64,000 nucleotides of DNA from Serratia fonticola (GTDB lineage: Bacteria > Pseudomonadota > Gammaproteobacteria > Enterobacterales > Enterobacteriaceae), in the NCBI RefSeq assembly GCF_006715025.1, contig NZ_VFMK01000001.1, positions 868,001 through 932,000 of the forward strand, given 5' to 3'. The notes under the pieces are model-generated. The model searched no databases and was not told the DNA's origin. It saw only the letters and a list, made by a program, of their open reading frames with translations. Below, piece after piece: positions 1 through 7,810 of this stretch. Every line of letters starts with the position of its first letter. Position 1 is the stretch's first letter. The position numbers were made by a program, and so were the translations under genes.

Positions 1-390
1 CAATGTACGCAGAACAGCAAGGCGCAGAAAACGGTAACGCGGCACGTGTGGGAAGGGTCGAAAGAGGAGGCCAACAGGTTGCGGCTGACGAAATGGGGCA
101 AAAAGGTGTATGCGCGGCGCAAGGAAACGGTGGAAAGAAGCTTCGCGGATGCGAAACAACACCATGGGCATCGATATGCGCGGTTCCGTGGTCTGTCGAA
201 AGTGCAGATACAGTGCCTGCTAGCCGCCACGGCGCAAAATATGAAGAAGATGGCGCTGCTGGCGCTTCTTTATGATGTTTATAAGTGGTTAAAAGGGCTT
301 ATGGAAGGGCAGGAGTGCGATAGAAAGGCTCATGGAAAGCCAAAGGCAGTGTGGTGGAAAAATATTGCGATCGCGACCTGCGGTCGCTAA
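1..390 (+). CDS. IS1182-family transposase, C-terminal part (cut by window edge)
   Basis: The frame is open from base 1 and runs to a TAA at 388-390, so only the last 129 residues are visible and the start lies outside. The segment ETVERSFADAKQ followed by HGHRYARFRG and a hydrophobic AAxAQNMKKMA stretch is typical of the C-terminal end of IS1182-type DDE transposases, where the Glu of the catalytic triad sits in the ETVERSFADAK region. Whether the upstream element is complete cannot be judged. It is followed at once by two hairpins. Family assignment is by recalled motif, fairly sure; activity is unknown. Confidence 0.8.
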   Translation, partial: QCTQNSKAQKTVTRHVWEGSKEEANRLRLTKWGKKVYARRKETVERSFADAKQHHGHRYARFRGLSKVQIQCLLAATAQNMKKMALLALLYDVYKWLKGLMEGQECDRKAHGKPKAVWWKNIAIATCGR

Positions 391-396
391 AAACAA

Positions 397-423
397 CGAA
401 CCCCATCAAAATAATGGGGTTCG
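397..423. repeat. 10-bp-stem hairpin just after the transposase
   Basis: CGAACCCCAT is followed after 7 bases by ATGGGGTTCG, a perfect inverted repeat 7 bases after the transposase stop. It could be part of the IS end or a transcription barrier that protects the element; no T-run follows directly. Confidence 0.5.
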
Positions 424-435
424 TCATCAGTCTGA

Positions 436-456
436 AACCCGCCTAGGCGGGTTTTT
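436..456 (+). terminator. Rho-independent terminator after the transposase
   Basis: The perfect palindrome AACCCGCCTAGGCGGGTT is followed by a run of T on the + strand. It would stop rightward transcription from the transposase before the convergent wzi-like gene. Confidence 0.75.
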
Positions 457-470
457 TCACTTCTGCAGGA

Positions 471-1907
471 TCACAGATTAATTGGGACTTCCATACTGAT
501 ACCGGCACCCACGTCATCGGCAGTGCTGTTGTTGTTATCGGTGTACCACAGGCTGGTATCGAATTTCACTTTGGAATCAAAGTTGTAACCCCAACCCAAC
601 TGGATGCCTTTCAGCGTGTCGGATTTCGGGAAAGCCTGGTTGATGGTCTGGTTTAGCGGGTTCACTTTTGCGTAAACCAAACGGGTGCTCCAGCGCTGGC
701 CGTCGTCCAGCACCAGCTCTACGCGGCCAGACAGCATCTGACCATCGCCGCCCATGGCGTGCCCCAGAGGATAACCCTGCTGATAGTAACCGTCGGTATA
801 TACGTAGTGTGTGTATACATAACGTTTAACGTTCATATTGGCACGAGTATCAGCCCCTTCGATATACCAGTTAATCACGGTTGGGCCCCATTCCGGGTGG
901 CCTTCCAGACCGAGCAGATAGGTGTTTTGTGATGGCAGGTAACCCGCTTCATCTTCGCCTACCAACTGACCGTACAGGCTGACCGGCATGCCGATCAACG
1001 GCTGCATTTTCAGTTTAAAGTCAAACCCGGCTAGCTGGTTGCCAGGATCGTTACCTTGGCCAGAATCGTCATTATCACGGCCCGCAAAGGCATCCCAGAA
1101 TGAACTCCAGGATTGTGGGCGGCCATCGCCTCCCCACTGCATTATGCGTGAAGCCCCTAACTCCAGGAAGTCGGTTGGCATCATGGTGAAGCGGCCACCG
1201 ATCAGCTTGGTATTCGGAACCGCGCTATACTGTGACAGCTGACCGGCGCTGATCTGATACTGCCAGCGGCCAATCCAGGATAGCCAAGGTGTTTCAAAGG
1301 GGGATTGATCGGCTCGTTGCAGCATAAAGCCTGTGACCGGGCGCGCGGCATCTGAACGGATCAGGCTGCCGTCATAACCCGGGCCCCACCATTGGGAGAC
1401 CTCACCAAATGACAGCCACTGGTTCCAGACTTTGATCGCGCCGTAAGAACCGTTCATATTGAACTTGGAGCCATCGCTGACGCGCTGATCGCCTTCCACT
1501 GAACCTTGCAGGCGTACATCCCAGAACTCACCGTTGGCGCCCGCTCCAATGGTCAGGCTGCTATCGGCATACTGATTTTGACCAAAGCCTTGTGGTGTAC
1601 CAGGTTTATCGGTAGAAGCATAACCACTGACACGGATATTGGCTTTCAAATCACCCACGCGGCGTTGTACGCGGTCAATCATATTTTTTTCTGTGTTGGT
1701 CACCGGTTTGGCTTGGGCCAGCACCGCAGCGATCTCTTCCTGGCTCAATGGCCAGGTAGACAGGCTGACGTTAATCACTCCGCGGTCTGACAACCAGGCG
1801 AGGTCATTACGTAAATCATTATCAGGAGTCACCAGTCCACTGGCGTAACCGGCAAACGAACAGGTGAAAAGACCTGCCGCGACCAGTGCGTGAAGTTTAG
1901 CTCGCAT
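471..1907 (-). CDS. wzi: Capsule assembly Wzi family outer membrane protein
   Basis: The 478-residue protein has a signal peptide (MRAKLHALVAAGLFTCSFAGYASG) and then an N-terminal region with the Wzi-family pattern of a helical segment (DLRNDLAWLSDRGVI, SQEEIAAVLAQA) before a long beta-rich stretch. The motif SFGEVSQWWGPGYDGSLIRSD is characteristic of Wzi. Wzi is an 18-strand outer-membrane barrel that acts as a lectin and anchors K-type capsular polysaccharide at the surface. Length fits the family. The gene stands alone here, next to an IS fragment and far from any visible capsule cluster, so its glycan partner is unknown. The ATG at 1907 is the first in frame ahead of the signal peptide. 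Confidence 0.85.
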   Translation of the reverse strand: MRAKLHALVAAGLFTCSFAGYASGLVTPDNDLRNDLAWLSDRGVINVSLSTWPLSQEEIAAVLAQAKPVTNTEKNMIDRVQRRVGDLKANIRVSGYASTDKPGTPQGFGQNQYADSSLTIGAGANGEFWDVRLQGSVEGDQRVSDGSKFNMNGSYGAIKVWNQWLSFGEVSQWWGPGYDGSLIRSDAARPVTGFMLQRADQSPFETPWLSWIGRWQYQISAGQLSQYSAVPNTKLIGGRFTMMPTDFLELGASRIMQWGGDGRPQSWSSFWDAFAGRDNDDSGQGNDPGNQLAGFDFKLKMQPLIGMPVSLYGQLVGEDEAGYLPSQNTYLLGLEGHPEWGPTVINWYIEGADTRANMNVKRYVYTHYVYTDGYYQQGYPLGHAMGGDGQMLSGRVELVLDDGQRWSTRLVYAKVNPLNQTINQAFPKSDTLKGIQLGWGYNFDSKVKFDTSLWYTDNNNSTADDVGAGISMEVPINL

Positions 1908-2131
1908 GAAAGTTCCTTGCTTAATGACTGGAATTTATTGGCTTTATGCCAAAGTCTGCGACCATGATAGAGGACATTTCAATTTGCTACAAATATATAC
2001 AAGCGCAACAAATTTATGTAAGTGATTGAAAAAAGACTAATTAATGAGAGAAAATAAAGGGGGGACAACTTTAGGAAAAAGCCTATGATGAATTTTCTAC
2101 ATTTACATGTCATTGAAAGACGGGAGTAATC

Positions 2132-2539
2132 ATGGCAAAAACATCACGCTCACTGATGATAGCCAAAGGGTTGCAGCGGGTACTGAACGTGGGATTGCTG
2201 CTACTTGCTGCGATACTGGTGGTTTTTTTAGTCAAGGAAACCATTCATCTGGCGAAAGTTTTATTTGTCAGTAGTGAAGAGTCTTCTTCCTATCAGTTGA
2301 TCGAAGGGATCGTGATTTACTTCCTCTATTTTGAGTTTATCGCCTTAATAGTGAAGTACTTTGAGTCGGGATATCATTTCCCATTACGCTATTTTATCTA
2401 TATCGGTATCACCGCCATTATTCGATTGATTATCGTCGATCACGAAAATCCTTTCGATACGCTGATTTATTCCGCAGCAATATTATTGTTAGTGGTCACC
2501 TTATATCTGGCCAATACCGATCGCTTGAAGCGGGAGTAA
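2132..2539 (+). CDS. psiE: Phosphate-starvation-inducible protein PsiE
   Basis: A small (135 aa) inner-membrane protein with four predicted hydrophobic segments (about residues 17-37, 55-78, 82-102, 108-127) and a basic N-terminus. The segments VKETIHLAKVLF, KYFESGYHFPLRYFIYIGITAIIRLIIVDHE and LYLANTDRLKRE are hallmarks of PsiE. The position beside the end of malG matches Escherichia coli. Its biochemical role is not established; in E. coli it is induced by phosphate starvation. The ATG follows a clear GGGAG at the right distance. I did not find a convincing Pho box by eye in the upstream region. Confidence 0.92.
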   Translation: MAKTSRSLMIAKGLQRVLNVGLLLLAAILVVFLVKETIHLAKVLFVSSEESSSYQLIEGIVIYFLYFEFIALIVKYFESGYHFPLRYFIYIGITAIIRLIIVDHENPFDTLIYSAAILLLVVTLYLANTDRLKRE

Positions 2540-2550
2540 TCGATAAAAAT

Positions 2551-2571
2551 GGCGGCCCAGCGCAGGCCGCC
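2551..2571 (-). terminator. Terminator at the end of the malEFG operon
   Basis: GGCGGCC and GGCCGCC form a 7-bp stem. Read on the minus strand it is followed by ATTTTTA, which suits termination of leftward mal transcription before psiE. It may also end psiE transcription. Confidence 0.6.
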
Positions 2572-2587
2572 AAAGACACAGGTATTG

Positions 2588-2634
2588 ATTACCCGCCGTC
2601 TTTCAAGCTGTAAACTTGAAGTCCATAGGGTAAT
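2588..2634. repeat. Intergenic palindromic repeat, copy A
   Basis: A 47-bp element bounded by ATTACCC and GGGTAAT. Read on the minus strand it contains CCCTATGGACTTCAAG, then TACAGCTTGA and GACGG, closely matching a second copy at 15636-15680. It belongs to the kind of short enterobacterial intergenic repeat that carries a TTCAAG core. Confidence 0.6.
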
Positions 2635-2711
2635 AGTGTGAAGCAAAGTACAGCAAACGTATTGCAGTGGCCAAAACACAGTCGACGGGCTCGGTTGAAC
2701 CCGGCACAAAC

Positions 2712-3602
2712 TTAACCTTTCACCCCTCCTGCTGTCAGTCCACCCACCAACCAGCGCTGTGCTAACAGGAATACGGCGGTGATTGGGATAGCGGACAGCA
2801 CGGCAGCGGCGGCAAAGTCACCCCACAGGTAGTTTTGTGGATTCAGATACTGCTGCATACCGACGGCCAGCGTATAGCTGTTTACGTCACGTAACAGCAG
2901 CGAAGCAACGGGCACTTCGGTGATTGCCGCGATAAACGACAGAATAAACACCACTGCCAGAATCGGCACAGAAAGCGGTAACAGCACCAGGCGGAACGCT
3001 TGCCAAGGGGTGGCGCCGTCCAGGGCAGCGGCTTCTTCCAACGAGTTATCGATGGTTTCGAAGTAGCCTTTAATGGTCCAGACGTGCAGCGCAATACCGC
3101 CCATATAGGCGAATATCACGCCACCATGGGTATTCAGACCGATAAACGGAATATACTGCCCAAGACGATCGAACAGGGCATACAACGCCACCAAAGACAG
3201 CACTGCCGGAAACATCTGGAATATCAGCATGCTTTTCAACAGGGTGCTTTTGCCACGAAAACGCATGCGGGCGAACGCATAGGCGCACGTAGTAGAGAGC
3301 GTTACGATACCCACTGCAGTGATCGCCGCGATCTTAACCGAGTTCCACAGCCATAGCAGCACCGGGAAAGGCGGGGGTGTTACGCTGCCATCTGCGTGAG
3401 TGATATTCATCCCCAGCGCCAGCCGCCAGTGATCCCAAGAGATTTGATCCGGGATCAGGCTGCCGGTAGCAAAGTTACCGGAACGCAGCGATATCGCCAC
3501 TACCATCAGCAGTGGGAACATGATCAGGGCAATAAAGCTCAACATCAGAATATGGGTGATCCACAGGCGTACACGCTGGGATTTGGGTTGCACCATGGCC
3601 AT
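2712..3602 (-). CDS. malG: Maltose/maltodextrin ABC transporter permease MalG
   Basis: One of the two inner-membrane permeases of the MalFGK2 importer. The 296 residues match E. coli MalG in length and order: a cytoplasmic start (MAMVQPKSQRVRLWITH), a first membrane helix, then the binding-protein-dependent permease core. The EAA loop EAAALDGATPWQAFRLVLLPLSVPIL, which contacts MalK, lies near residues 188-213. The C-terminus GGLTAGGVKG is conserved and in E. coli reaches into the MalF pathway. It is the last gene of malEFG, 12 bases after malF, and is expected to be MalT/CRP-controlled from the promoter upstream of malE. Confidence 0.97.
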   Translation of the reverse strand: MAMVQPKSQRVRLWITHILMLSFIALIMFPLLMVVAISLRSGNFATGSLIPDQISWDHWRLALGMNITHADGSVTPPPFPVLLWLWNSVKIAAITAVGIVTLSTTCAYAFARMRFRGKSTLLKSMLIFQMFPAVLSLVALYALFDRLGQYIPFIGLNTHGGVIFAYMGGIALHVWTIKGYFETIDNSLEEAAALDGATPWQAFRLVLLPLSVPILAVVFILSFIAAITEVPVASLLLRDVNSYTLAVGMQQYLNPQNYLWGDFAAAAVLSAIPITAVFLLAQRWLVGGLTAGGVKG

Positions 3603-3614
3603 TGTCGTTCTCCC

Positions 3615-5192
3615 TTAGTCAAAATTCATCTTGCTGGCTTTCAGGTTCAGGATCGCCAGTGCGCCAACCAACAGGAAGATCAGCGTGGCAATAGCCGCCG
3701 CCAGTCCGAAGTCTTGTCCACCGCCACCTTCAAACGCGATGCGGTAGGTATAGCTCACCAGCAGATCGGTATAACCCGCCGGTGTCGTGGTACCGATCAT
3801 GTCAGGGCCACCACGAGTCAGCAGTTGGATCAGCACAAAGTTGTTAAAGTTGAAGGCAAAACTGGCAATCATCAGCGGCGTCAAGGGTTTGATCAGCAGC
3901 GGCAAGGTGATGCGGAAGAAGTTCTGCATTGGGCTGGCACCGTCCATCGCCGAGGCTTCGTACAGATCGTCAGGGATCGCCTTCAGCAGGCCCATGCACA
4001 AGATCATCATGTACGGATAGCCCAGCCAGGTGTTGACGATCAGGATCATGCTCTTGGCGGTGAGCGGATCGGTGAACCAGGCCGGCTTGATGCCGAACAG
4101 TGCACTGAGCATCAGGTTGATCTCACCAAAACTCTGGTTGAATAACCCTTTGAAAATCAATATGGAAATAAACGACGGAACGGCATAGGGCAGGATCAGC
4201 AGTACCCGATATACCGCTTTACCTTTCAGTGCTTCCCACTGCACTACGCAGGCCAGAACCATGCCAACGGCAACGGTGAGGATCACGGTCATCACCGAGA
4301 AAATAATAGTCCAGACAAAAATCGAGACGAAAGGCTTCTGAATGCCTTCATCGTTCAGCACGCGTAAAAAGTTTTTCCAACCGATGGTTACTGTGTAGCC
4401 GGGGCTGAGGGTATCGCTGGCCCAGTTGCCCTCGGCATTGACGGCCTGATAGAAACCGATATCCGGGTTGGGGCGGTATTGCACCTGGGTCTGGTTATCG
4501 GTCAGCGTTTGGCCATCTTTAGCCAGACTGTATAACGGGCTGGTACCGGAAAACTGGCGCAGCGAGCTCATGCGTAGCTCACCGCCTTCCGGCAAGATGG
4601 CGACAATCTGGTTTAAGGCTTGGCGGTTTTGGGTAATCACGCGTAGCGTAGCGCGCTCACCGGCAGGCTCATTGCTTTCAACCGCCAATTTCAACGTTTG
4701 TGGTTCACTGGCGTTGAGACTAAACGGCGCGGAAATCAGTAGTTGGCCGCTATCTGGATGAGTGAGCTGCAGACGCCACTGTTGGTTTTCTGCCGGATAT
4801 AACCCAAAAGTAAAGGTTTTGCCGGTTTGGAACTGGCGCTGCATCAGCACTGACTGCGCGCGTTCAAAGGTCAGCTGGTTGGTGCTGCTGTAGTTGGTGA
4901 AGGCGATGGCAATCGTGCATATCAGCGGGAACAGGACGAACAGCCCCATACCGGCAACTCCCGGATAGACATAGCGCCAGGCGTACGCTCGGCGATTGGC
5001 GAAGACATAAAGCCCGGCACTGACCAGCACCAACGTCAGGATGGCGAACAGATATTCTCCCTGTGCATACATCAACACAATCAGATAACAGGTCACCAGA
5101 CTGAACAGGCCAACAAACAGCCACTTCAGTATGTCACTCTGCCACCACTTCGATTTTTTTCGCGCGGGCGAGCCGGCGTGAGCTAATTGCAT
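3615..5192 (-). CDS. malF: Maltose/maltodextrin ABC transporter permease MalF
   Basis: The second permease subunit of MalFGK2, 525 residues against 514 in E. coli. It has three N-terminal membrane segments, then the large periplasmic P2 domain (roughly residues 95-275), which clasps MalE, then five more helices. The EAA loop EASAMDGASPMQNFFRITLPLLIKPL lies near residue 410 and docks on MalK. The maltose-binding region of the last helices (NFNNFVLIQLLTRGGP) is conserved. It sits between malE and malG, separated from malE by a stem-loop that probably tempers downstream expression. Confidence 0.97.
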   Translation of the reverse strand: MQLAHAGSPARKKSKWWQSDILKWLFVGLFSLVTCYLIVLMYAQGEYLFAILTLVLVSAGLYVFANRRAYAWRYVYPGVAGMGLFVLFPLICTIAIAFTNYSSTNQLTFERAQSVLMQRQFQTGKTFTFGLYPAENQQWRLQLTHPDSGQLLISAPFSLNASEPQTLKLAVESNEPAGERATLRVITQNRQALNQIVAILPEGGELRMSSLRQFSGTSPLYSLAKDGQTLTDNQTQVQYRPNPDIGFYQAVNAEGNWASDTLSPGYTVTIGWKNFLRVLNDEGIQKPFVSIFVWTIIFSVMTVILTVAVGMVLACVVQWEALKGKAVYRVLLILPYAVPSFISILIFKGLFNQSFGEINLMLSALFGIKPAWFTDPLTAKSMILIVNTWLGYPYMMILCMGLLKAIPDDLYEASAMDGASPMQNFFRITLPLLIKPLTPLMIASFAFNFNNFVLIQLLTRGGPDMIGTTTPAGYTDLLVSYTYRIAFEGGGGQDFGLAAAIATLIFLLVGALAILNLKASKMNFD

Positions 5193-5248
5193 AGGGGGTT
5201 CCTTTCTTGGGTATTACCGCGTGATGCCAACGGCACCACGCACAGCAG

Positions 5249-5280
5249 GGCAAAGACAGGCATTGCGGCCTGCCTTTGCC
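5249..5280 (-). promoter_or_regulatory. malE-malF intercistronic stem-loop
   Basis: GGCAAAGACAGGC and GCCTGCCTTTGCC pair over 13 positions with one mismatch around a 6-base loop, between the malE stop and malF start. E. coli has stabilising/attenuating REP hairpins at the same place, which explains high MalE relative to MalF/G. The same role is inferred here. Confidence 0.6.
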
Positions 5281-5286
5281 GGGGTA

Positions 5287-6483
5287 TTACTTGGTGATAC
5301 GAGTATGGGCATCTTCCAGAGCCGCTTTTACCGTCTGGCGACCCGTAATCGCGTTGATCACGGCACTGCGCATCGCATACCAGAAGGTACTCATCTGCGG
5401 GATGTTTGGCATGATTTCGCCGTTTTGCGAGTTCTGCATGGTGGCGGCAATCTTAGGATCCTTCGCCAACGTTTCCTGGAACGATTTCAACGCCACGGCA
5501 CCCAACGGTTTGTCCTTGTTAACGTCAGCCAGACCCTGATCGGTGATCAGATAGTTTTCCAGGAACTCGGTCGCCAGTTCTTTGTTCGGGCTGGCGGCGT
5601 TGATACCTGCAGTCAGAACGCCAACAAAGGGTTTGGACGGTTTACCTTGGAAAGTTGGCAGCAGCGTTACGCCATAATTGACTTTGCTTTGTTCGATGTT
5701 GTTCCAGGCCCAGGGACCATTGATGGTCATCGCCGTCTGGCCTTTATTGAAGGCGGCTTCCGCGATGGAATAATCGGTATCGGCGTTGATGTGCTTGTTT
5801 TTGACCAGATCGACAATGAACTGCAGGCCAGCCTGTGAACCGGCATTCGCTACGCCCACGTTTTTGATATCGTATTTACCATTGTCAAATTTGAAGGCAT
5901 AACCGCCATCAGCAGCGATAATTGGCCAGGTGAAGTAGGGTTCCTGCAGGTTCCACATGATCGCGCTCTTGCCTTTGGCCCGCAGCTCTTTATCCAGCGC
6001 CGGGATCTCTTCCCAGGTTTTTGGTGCTTCTTTGATCAGGTCTTTGTTATAAATCAGCGACAGGGCTTCAACCGCGATGGGGTAACCGATCAACTTGCCG
6101 TCAAAGCGTACCGCATCCCAGGTAAACGGATAGATTTTTTCCTGGAAGGCTTTGGAAGGATGGATTTCTGCCAGCAGGCCCGATTGCGCGTAACCCCCGA
6201 AACGGTCGTGAGCCCAGAAGATGATATCCGGGCCATCACCGGTGGCGGCAACCTGCGGGAACTTCTCTTCCAACTTGTCCGGATGCTCGATAGTCACTTT
6301 GATGCCGGTATCTTTCTCGAACTTTTTACCCACTTCGGCCAGGCCGTTATAGCCCTTATCGCCGTTGATCCAGATAACCAGCTTGCCTTCTTCGATCTTG
6401 GCGAAAGCGGAAGAAGAGAGTACCAGCGTAGTTAATGCCGAAAGCGCAAGCGTGCGTACAGTTGTTGTCATTCTGCGATTCAT
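5287..6483 (-). CDS. malE: Periplasmic maltose/maltodextrin-binding protein MalE
   Basis: The soluble receptor that binds maltose and maltodextrins in the periplasm and delivers them to MalFGK2. The ATG at 6483 gives 398 residues with signal peptide MNRRMTTTVRTLALSALTTLVLSSSAFA cut before KIEEGKLVIWINGDKGYNG, which is nearly identical to mature E. coli MalE. An upstream in-frame start (6561) would only add 26 residues ahead of the signal peptide and lacks support; AAGGA lies about 8 bases before the chosen ATG. Ligand-contact residues in WINGDKGYNG, the DGPDIIFWAHDRFGGYA stretch and MTINGPWAWNNI are kept. First gene of malEFG. Confidence 0.97.
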   Translation of the reverse strand: MNRRMTTTVRTLALSALTTLVLSSSAFAKIEEGKLVIWINGDKGYNGLAEVGKKFEKDTGIKVTIEHPDKLEEKFPQVAATGDGPDIIFWAHDRFGGYAQSGLLAEIHPSKAFQEKIYPFTWDAVRFDGKLIGYPIAVEALSLIYNKDLIKEAPKTWEEIPALDKELRAKGKSAIMWNLQEPYFTWPIIAADGGYAFKFDNGKYDIKNVGVANAGSQAGLQFIVDLVKNKHINADTDYSIAEAAFNKGQTAMTINGPWAWNNIEQSKVNYGVTLLPTFQGKPSKPFVGVLTAGINAASPNKELATEFLENYLITDQGLADVNKDKPLGAVALKSFQETLAKDPKIAATMQNSQNGEIMPNIPQMSTFWYAMRSAVINAITGRQTVKAALEDAHTRITK

Positions 6484-6556
6484 AATCCAATCCTTCTGTG
6501 GGACTGCGGTAAGGAGAGCGGTTTCGCGCTCATAGTGGGTCACAACCTGCCAGGTT

Positions 6557-6570
6557 CTCATCCTCCCCCC
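6557..6570 (-). promoter_or_regulatory. MalT box (malE side)
   Basis: On the minus strand the sequence GGGGGGAGGATGAG contains the MalT core GGATGA inside a G-rich context, about 75-90 bases upstream of malE. It is one of a series of MalT-like boxes in the divergent region. Confidence 0.6.
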
Positions 6571-6593
6571 GTCTACGCCCCTTCCCTGAGGAG

Positions 6594-6609
6594 TGTGATC
6601 CCGCTAGCA
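6594..6609 (+). promoter_or_regulatory. Candidate CRP site in the malE/malK divergent region
   Basis: TGTGA, then 6 bases, then TAGCA: a perfect left half and a weak right half of the CRP consensus. It lies among the MalT boxes, as in E. coli, where CRP repositions MalT. Confidence 0.45.
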
Positions 6610-6656
6610 AAGTGCCCTATTCTGTGGTGTCAGGCACAAAAAGGGGGGGCGATTTT

Positions 6657-6672
6657 TGCAAGGAAGATCACA
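6657..6672 (+). promoter_or_regulatory. Candidate CRP site in the malE/malK divergent region
   Basis: TGCAA, then 6 bases, then TCACA: a perfect right half and 3 of 5 matches in the left half. With the site at 6594 it brackets the centre of the regulatory region. Confidence 0.5.
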
Positions 6673-6713
6673 GATTTGCCTTATGCAGGGAACTTTAGCC
6701 ATACCTCGTCGTT

Positions 6714-6741
6714 CTCTCATCCTCCCGTCTCCTCCCCCATG
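6714..6741 (-). promoter_or_regulatory. Tandem MalT boxes (malK side)
   Basis: The minus strand carries two G-rich boxes, GGGGGAGGAG and GGGAGGATGAG, with MalT cores GGAGGA and GGATGA. They lie about 100 bases upstream of the rightward operon. Arrays of such boxes flank malKp and malEp in E. coli. Confidence 0.6.
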
Positions 6742-6835
6742 AAAAATCTTGTTACGGATGATTACCCCTCCTTGTCATTACCTCACTATCGGCAACATTG
6801 ATTTTCTCCGCCAAGCGCAGCAGGAACCTGGATTT

Positions 6836-7810
6836 ATGTCGTCGATGCGAACCGCTATTCATCCAACGTTGTACCGGATCCATCCGGTCAGTTTCCGTGA
6901 TGGAAACGGCGATGGCGTGGGTGACGTTCAGGGCATGATGGCGGCGCTGCCTTATCTGAAAACCCTGGCTGTTGACGGACTGTTGTTACCACAGGCTCTA
7001 CGCCCGCAGAGCGGTGTGGAAGTGGAGAGTCACGGATTAGCGCTTTGGCATCGTGATGGAAACGGGTGTATCTGCCGCAGTGCCGCGCCCGAACAGCAGT
7101 ATATGCGTCGGGTACTGGCGCTGGAGGTGATGCCTTTCAGTATCGAAAAGCTGGTGGCGGTGTTGAATCGCCACCGCAGCCAACTGGCTGAATCGATCTG
7201 GAGTACGGGCGATGTCGATCAACCACGAATTGTCAGCCATTGGGGACAAGGGGATCTACGTTCTGCGCAGGCTTTTCTGACTCTGTTGGCACTGTTGCCT
7301 GCACCGATCTGCCTGTATCAGGGGGAAGAGTTGGGGTTGCCCCATGCCGCGAACCTGCAGGATCCCCATGGTGCACAAACGCCAATGCCTTGGCATGAAG
7401 CGCCGGAACAGGTCACTGCAGGTGAAATTCACTGGTATCAGCAGGTGGCTATCGAACACCGTGCATTGGCCATCAGCCGTCAGCAACAGGACAGTAATTC
7501 AACCTTACGTTATTGCCAGGCCTTGCTTGCCTTGCGTCAGTTACCGGTGATTCAGGGCGGGGAACTGAACTTGGTCAGCCTGGAAAATGGCGTGCTTCGT
7601 TTACTTATTACCCATCAGGATCAATGCCTTGAAGCGCTGATTAACCTCCAGCCTTATACTCAGCCGGCCGCGCCGTCTGAGGCGACGATGCCTTTGGCAT
7701 GGCAGTACGGCGCGGAGCAAGAGGGTCACCAATGGGTCTTGGCGGGTTTTGCATCTGCCATTTTTACACGAAATGTTAACTGCGAAAGCAGGGGAGTAAC
7801 GCATGGCTAG
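6836..7810 (+). CDS. Degenerate GH13 glucosidase-like protein coupled to malK
   Basis: The 324 residues from the ATG at 6836 (AGGAA about 11 bases upstream) align in pieces to oligo-1,6-glucosidase-type GH13 enzymes. Residues 13-50 (YRIHPVSFRDGNGDGVGDVQ) match strand beta-1 of the barrel. Then most of the barrel is absent, and residues 120-190 resume with STGDVDQPRIVSH (region IV, usually NHDxxR) and PICLYQGEELGLPH plus a PMPW motif. The nucleophile Asp and acid Glu regions are missing and the region IV His is Val, so hydrolysis is unlikely. Usual length is about 540-600 residues. The stop overlaps the malK start by 8 bases (ATGGCTAG), indicating translational coupling and an intact, selected frame rather than fresh debris. 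Role unknown. Confidence 0.75.
   Translation: MSSMRTAIHPTLYRIHPVSFRDGNGDGVGDVQGMMAALPYLKTLAVDGLLLPQALRPQSGVEVESHGLALWHRDGNGCICRSAAPEQQYMRRVLALEVMPFSIEKLVAVLNRHRSQLAESIWSTGDVDQPRIVSHWGQGDLRSAQAFLTLLALLPAPICLYQGEELGLPHAANLQDPHGAQTPMPWHEAPEQVTAGEIHWYQQVAIEHRALAISRQQQDSNSTLRYCQALLALRQLPVIQGGELNLVSLENGVLRLLITHQDQCLEALINLQPYTQPAAPSEATMPLAWQYGAEQEGHQWVLAGFASAIFTRNVNCESRGVTHG

Noticed and set aside
3396..4145. 249-residue open frame on the + strand across malG/malF
   Set aside because: Antisense shadow of well-conserved malG and malF; composition (Gln/His-rich) typical of a shadow frame.
5221..5838. 205-residue + strand frame over the malE 3' end
   Set aside because: Lies antisense to malE, which is conserved residue for residue.
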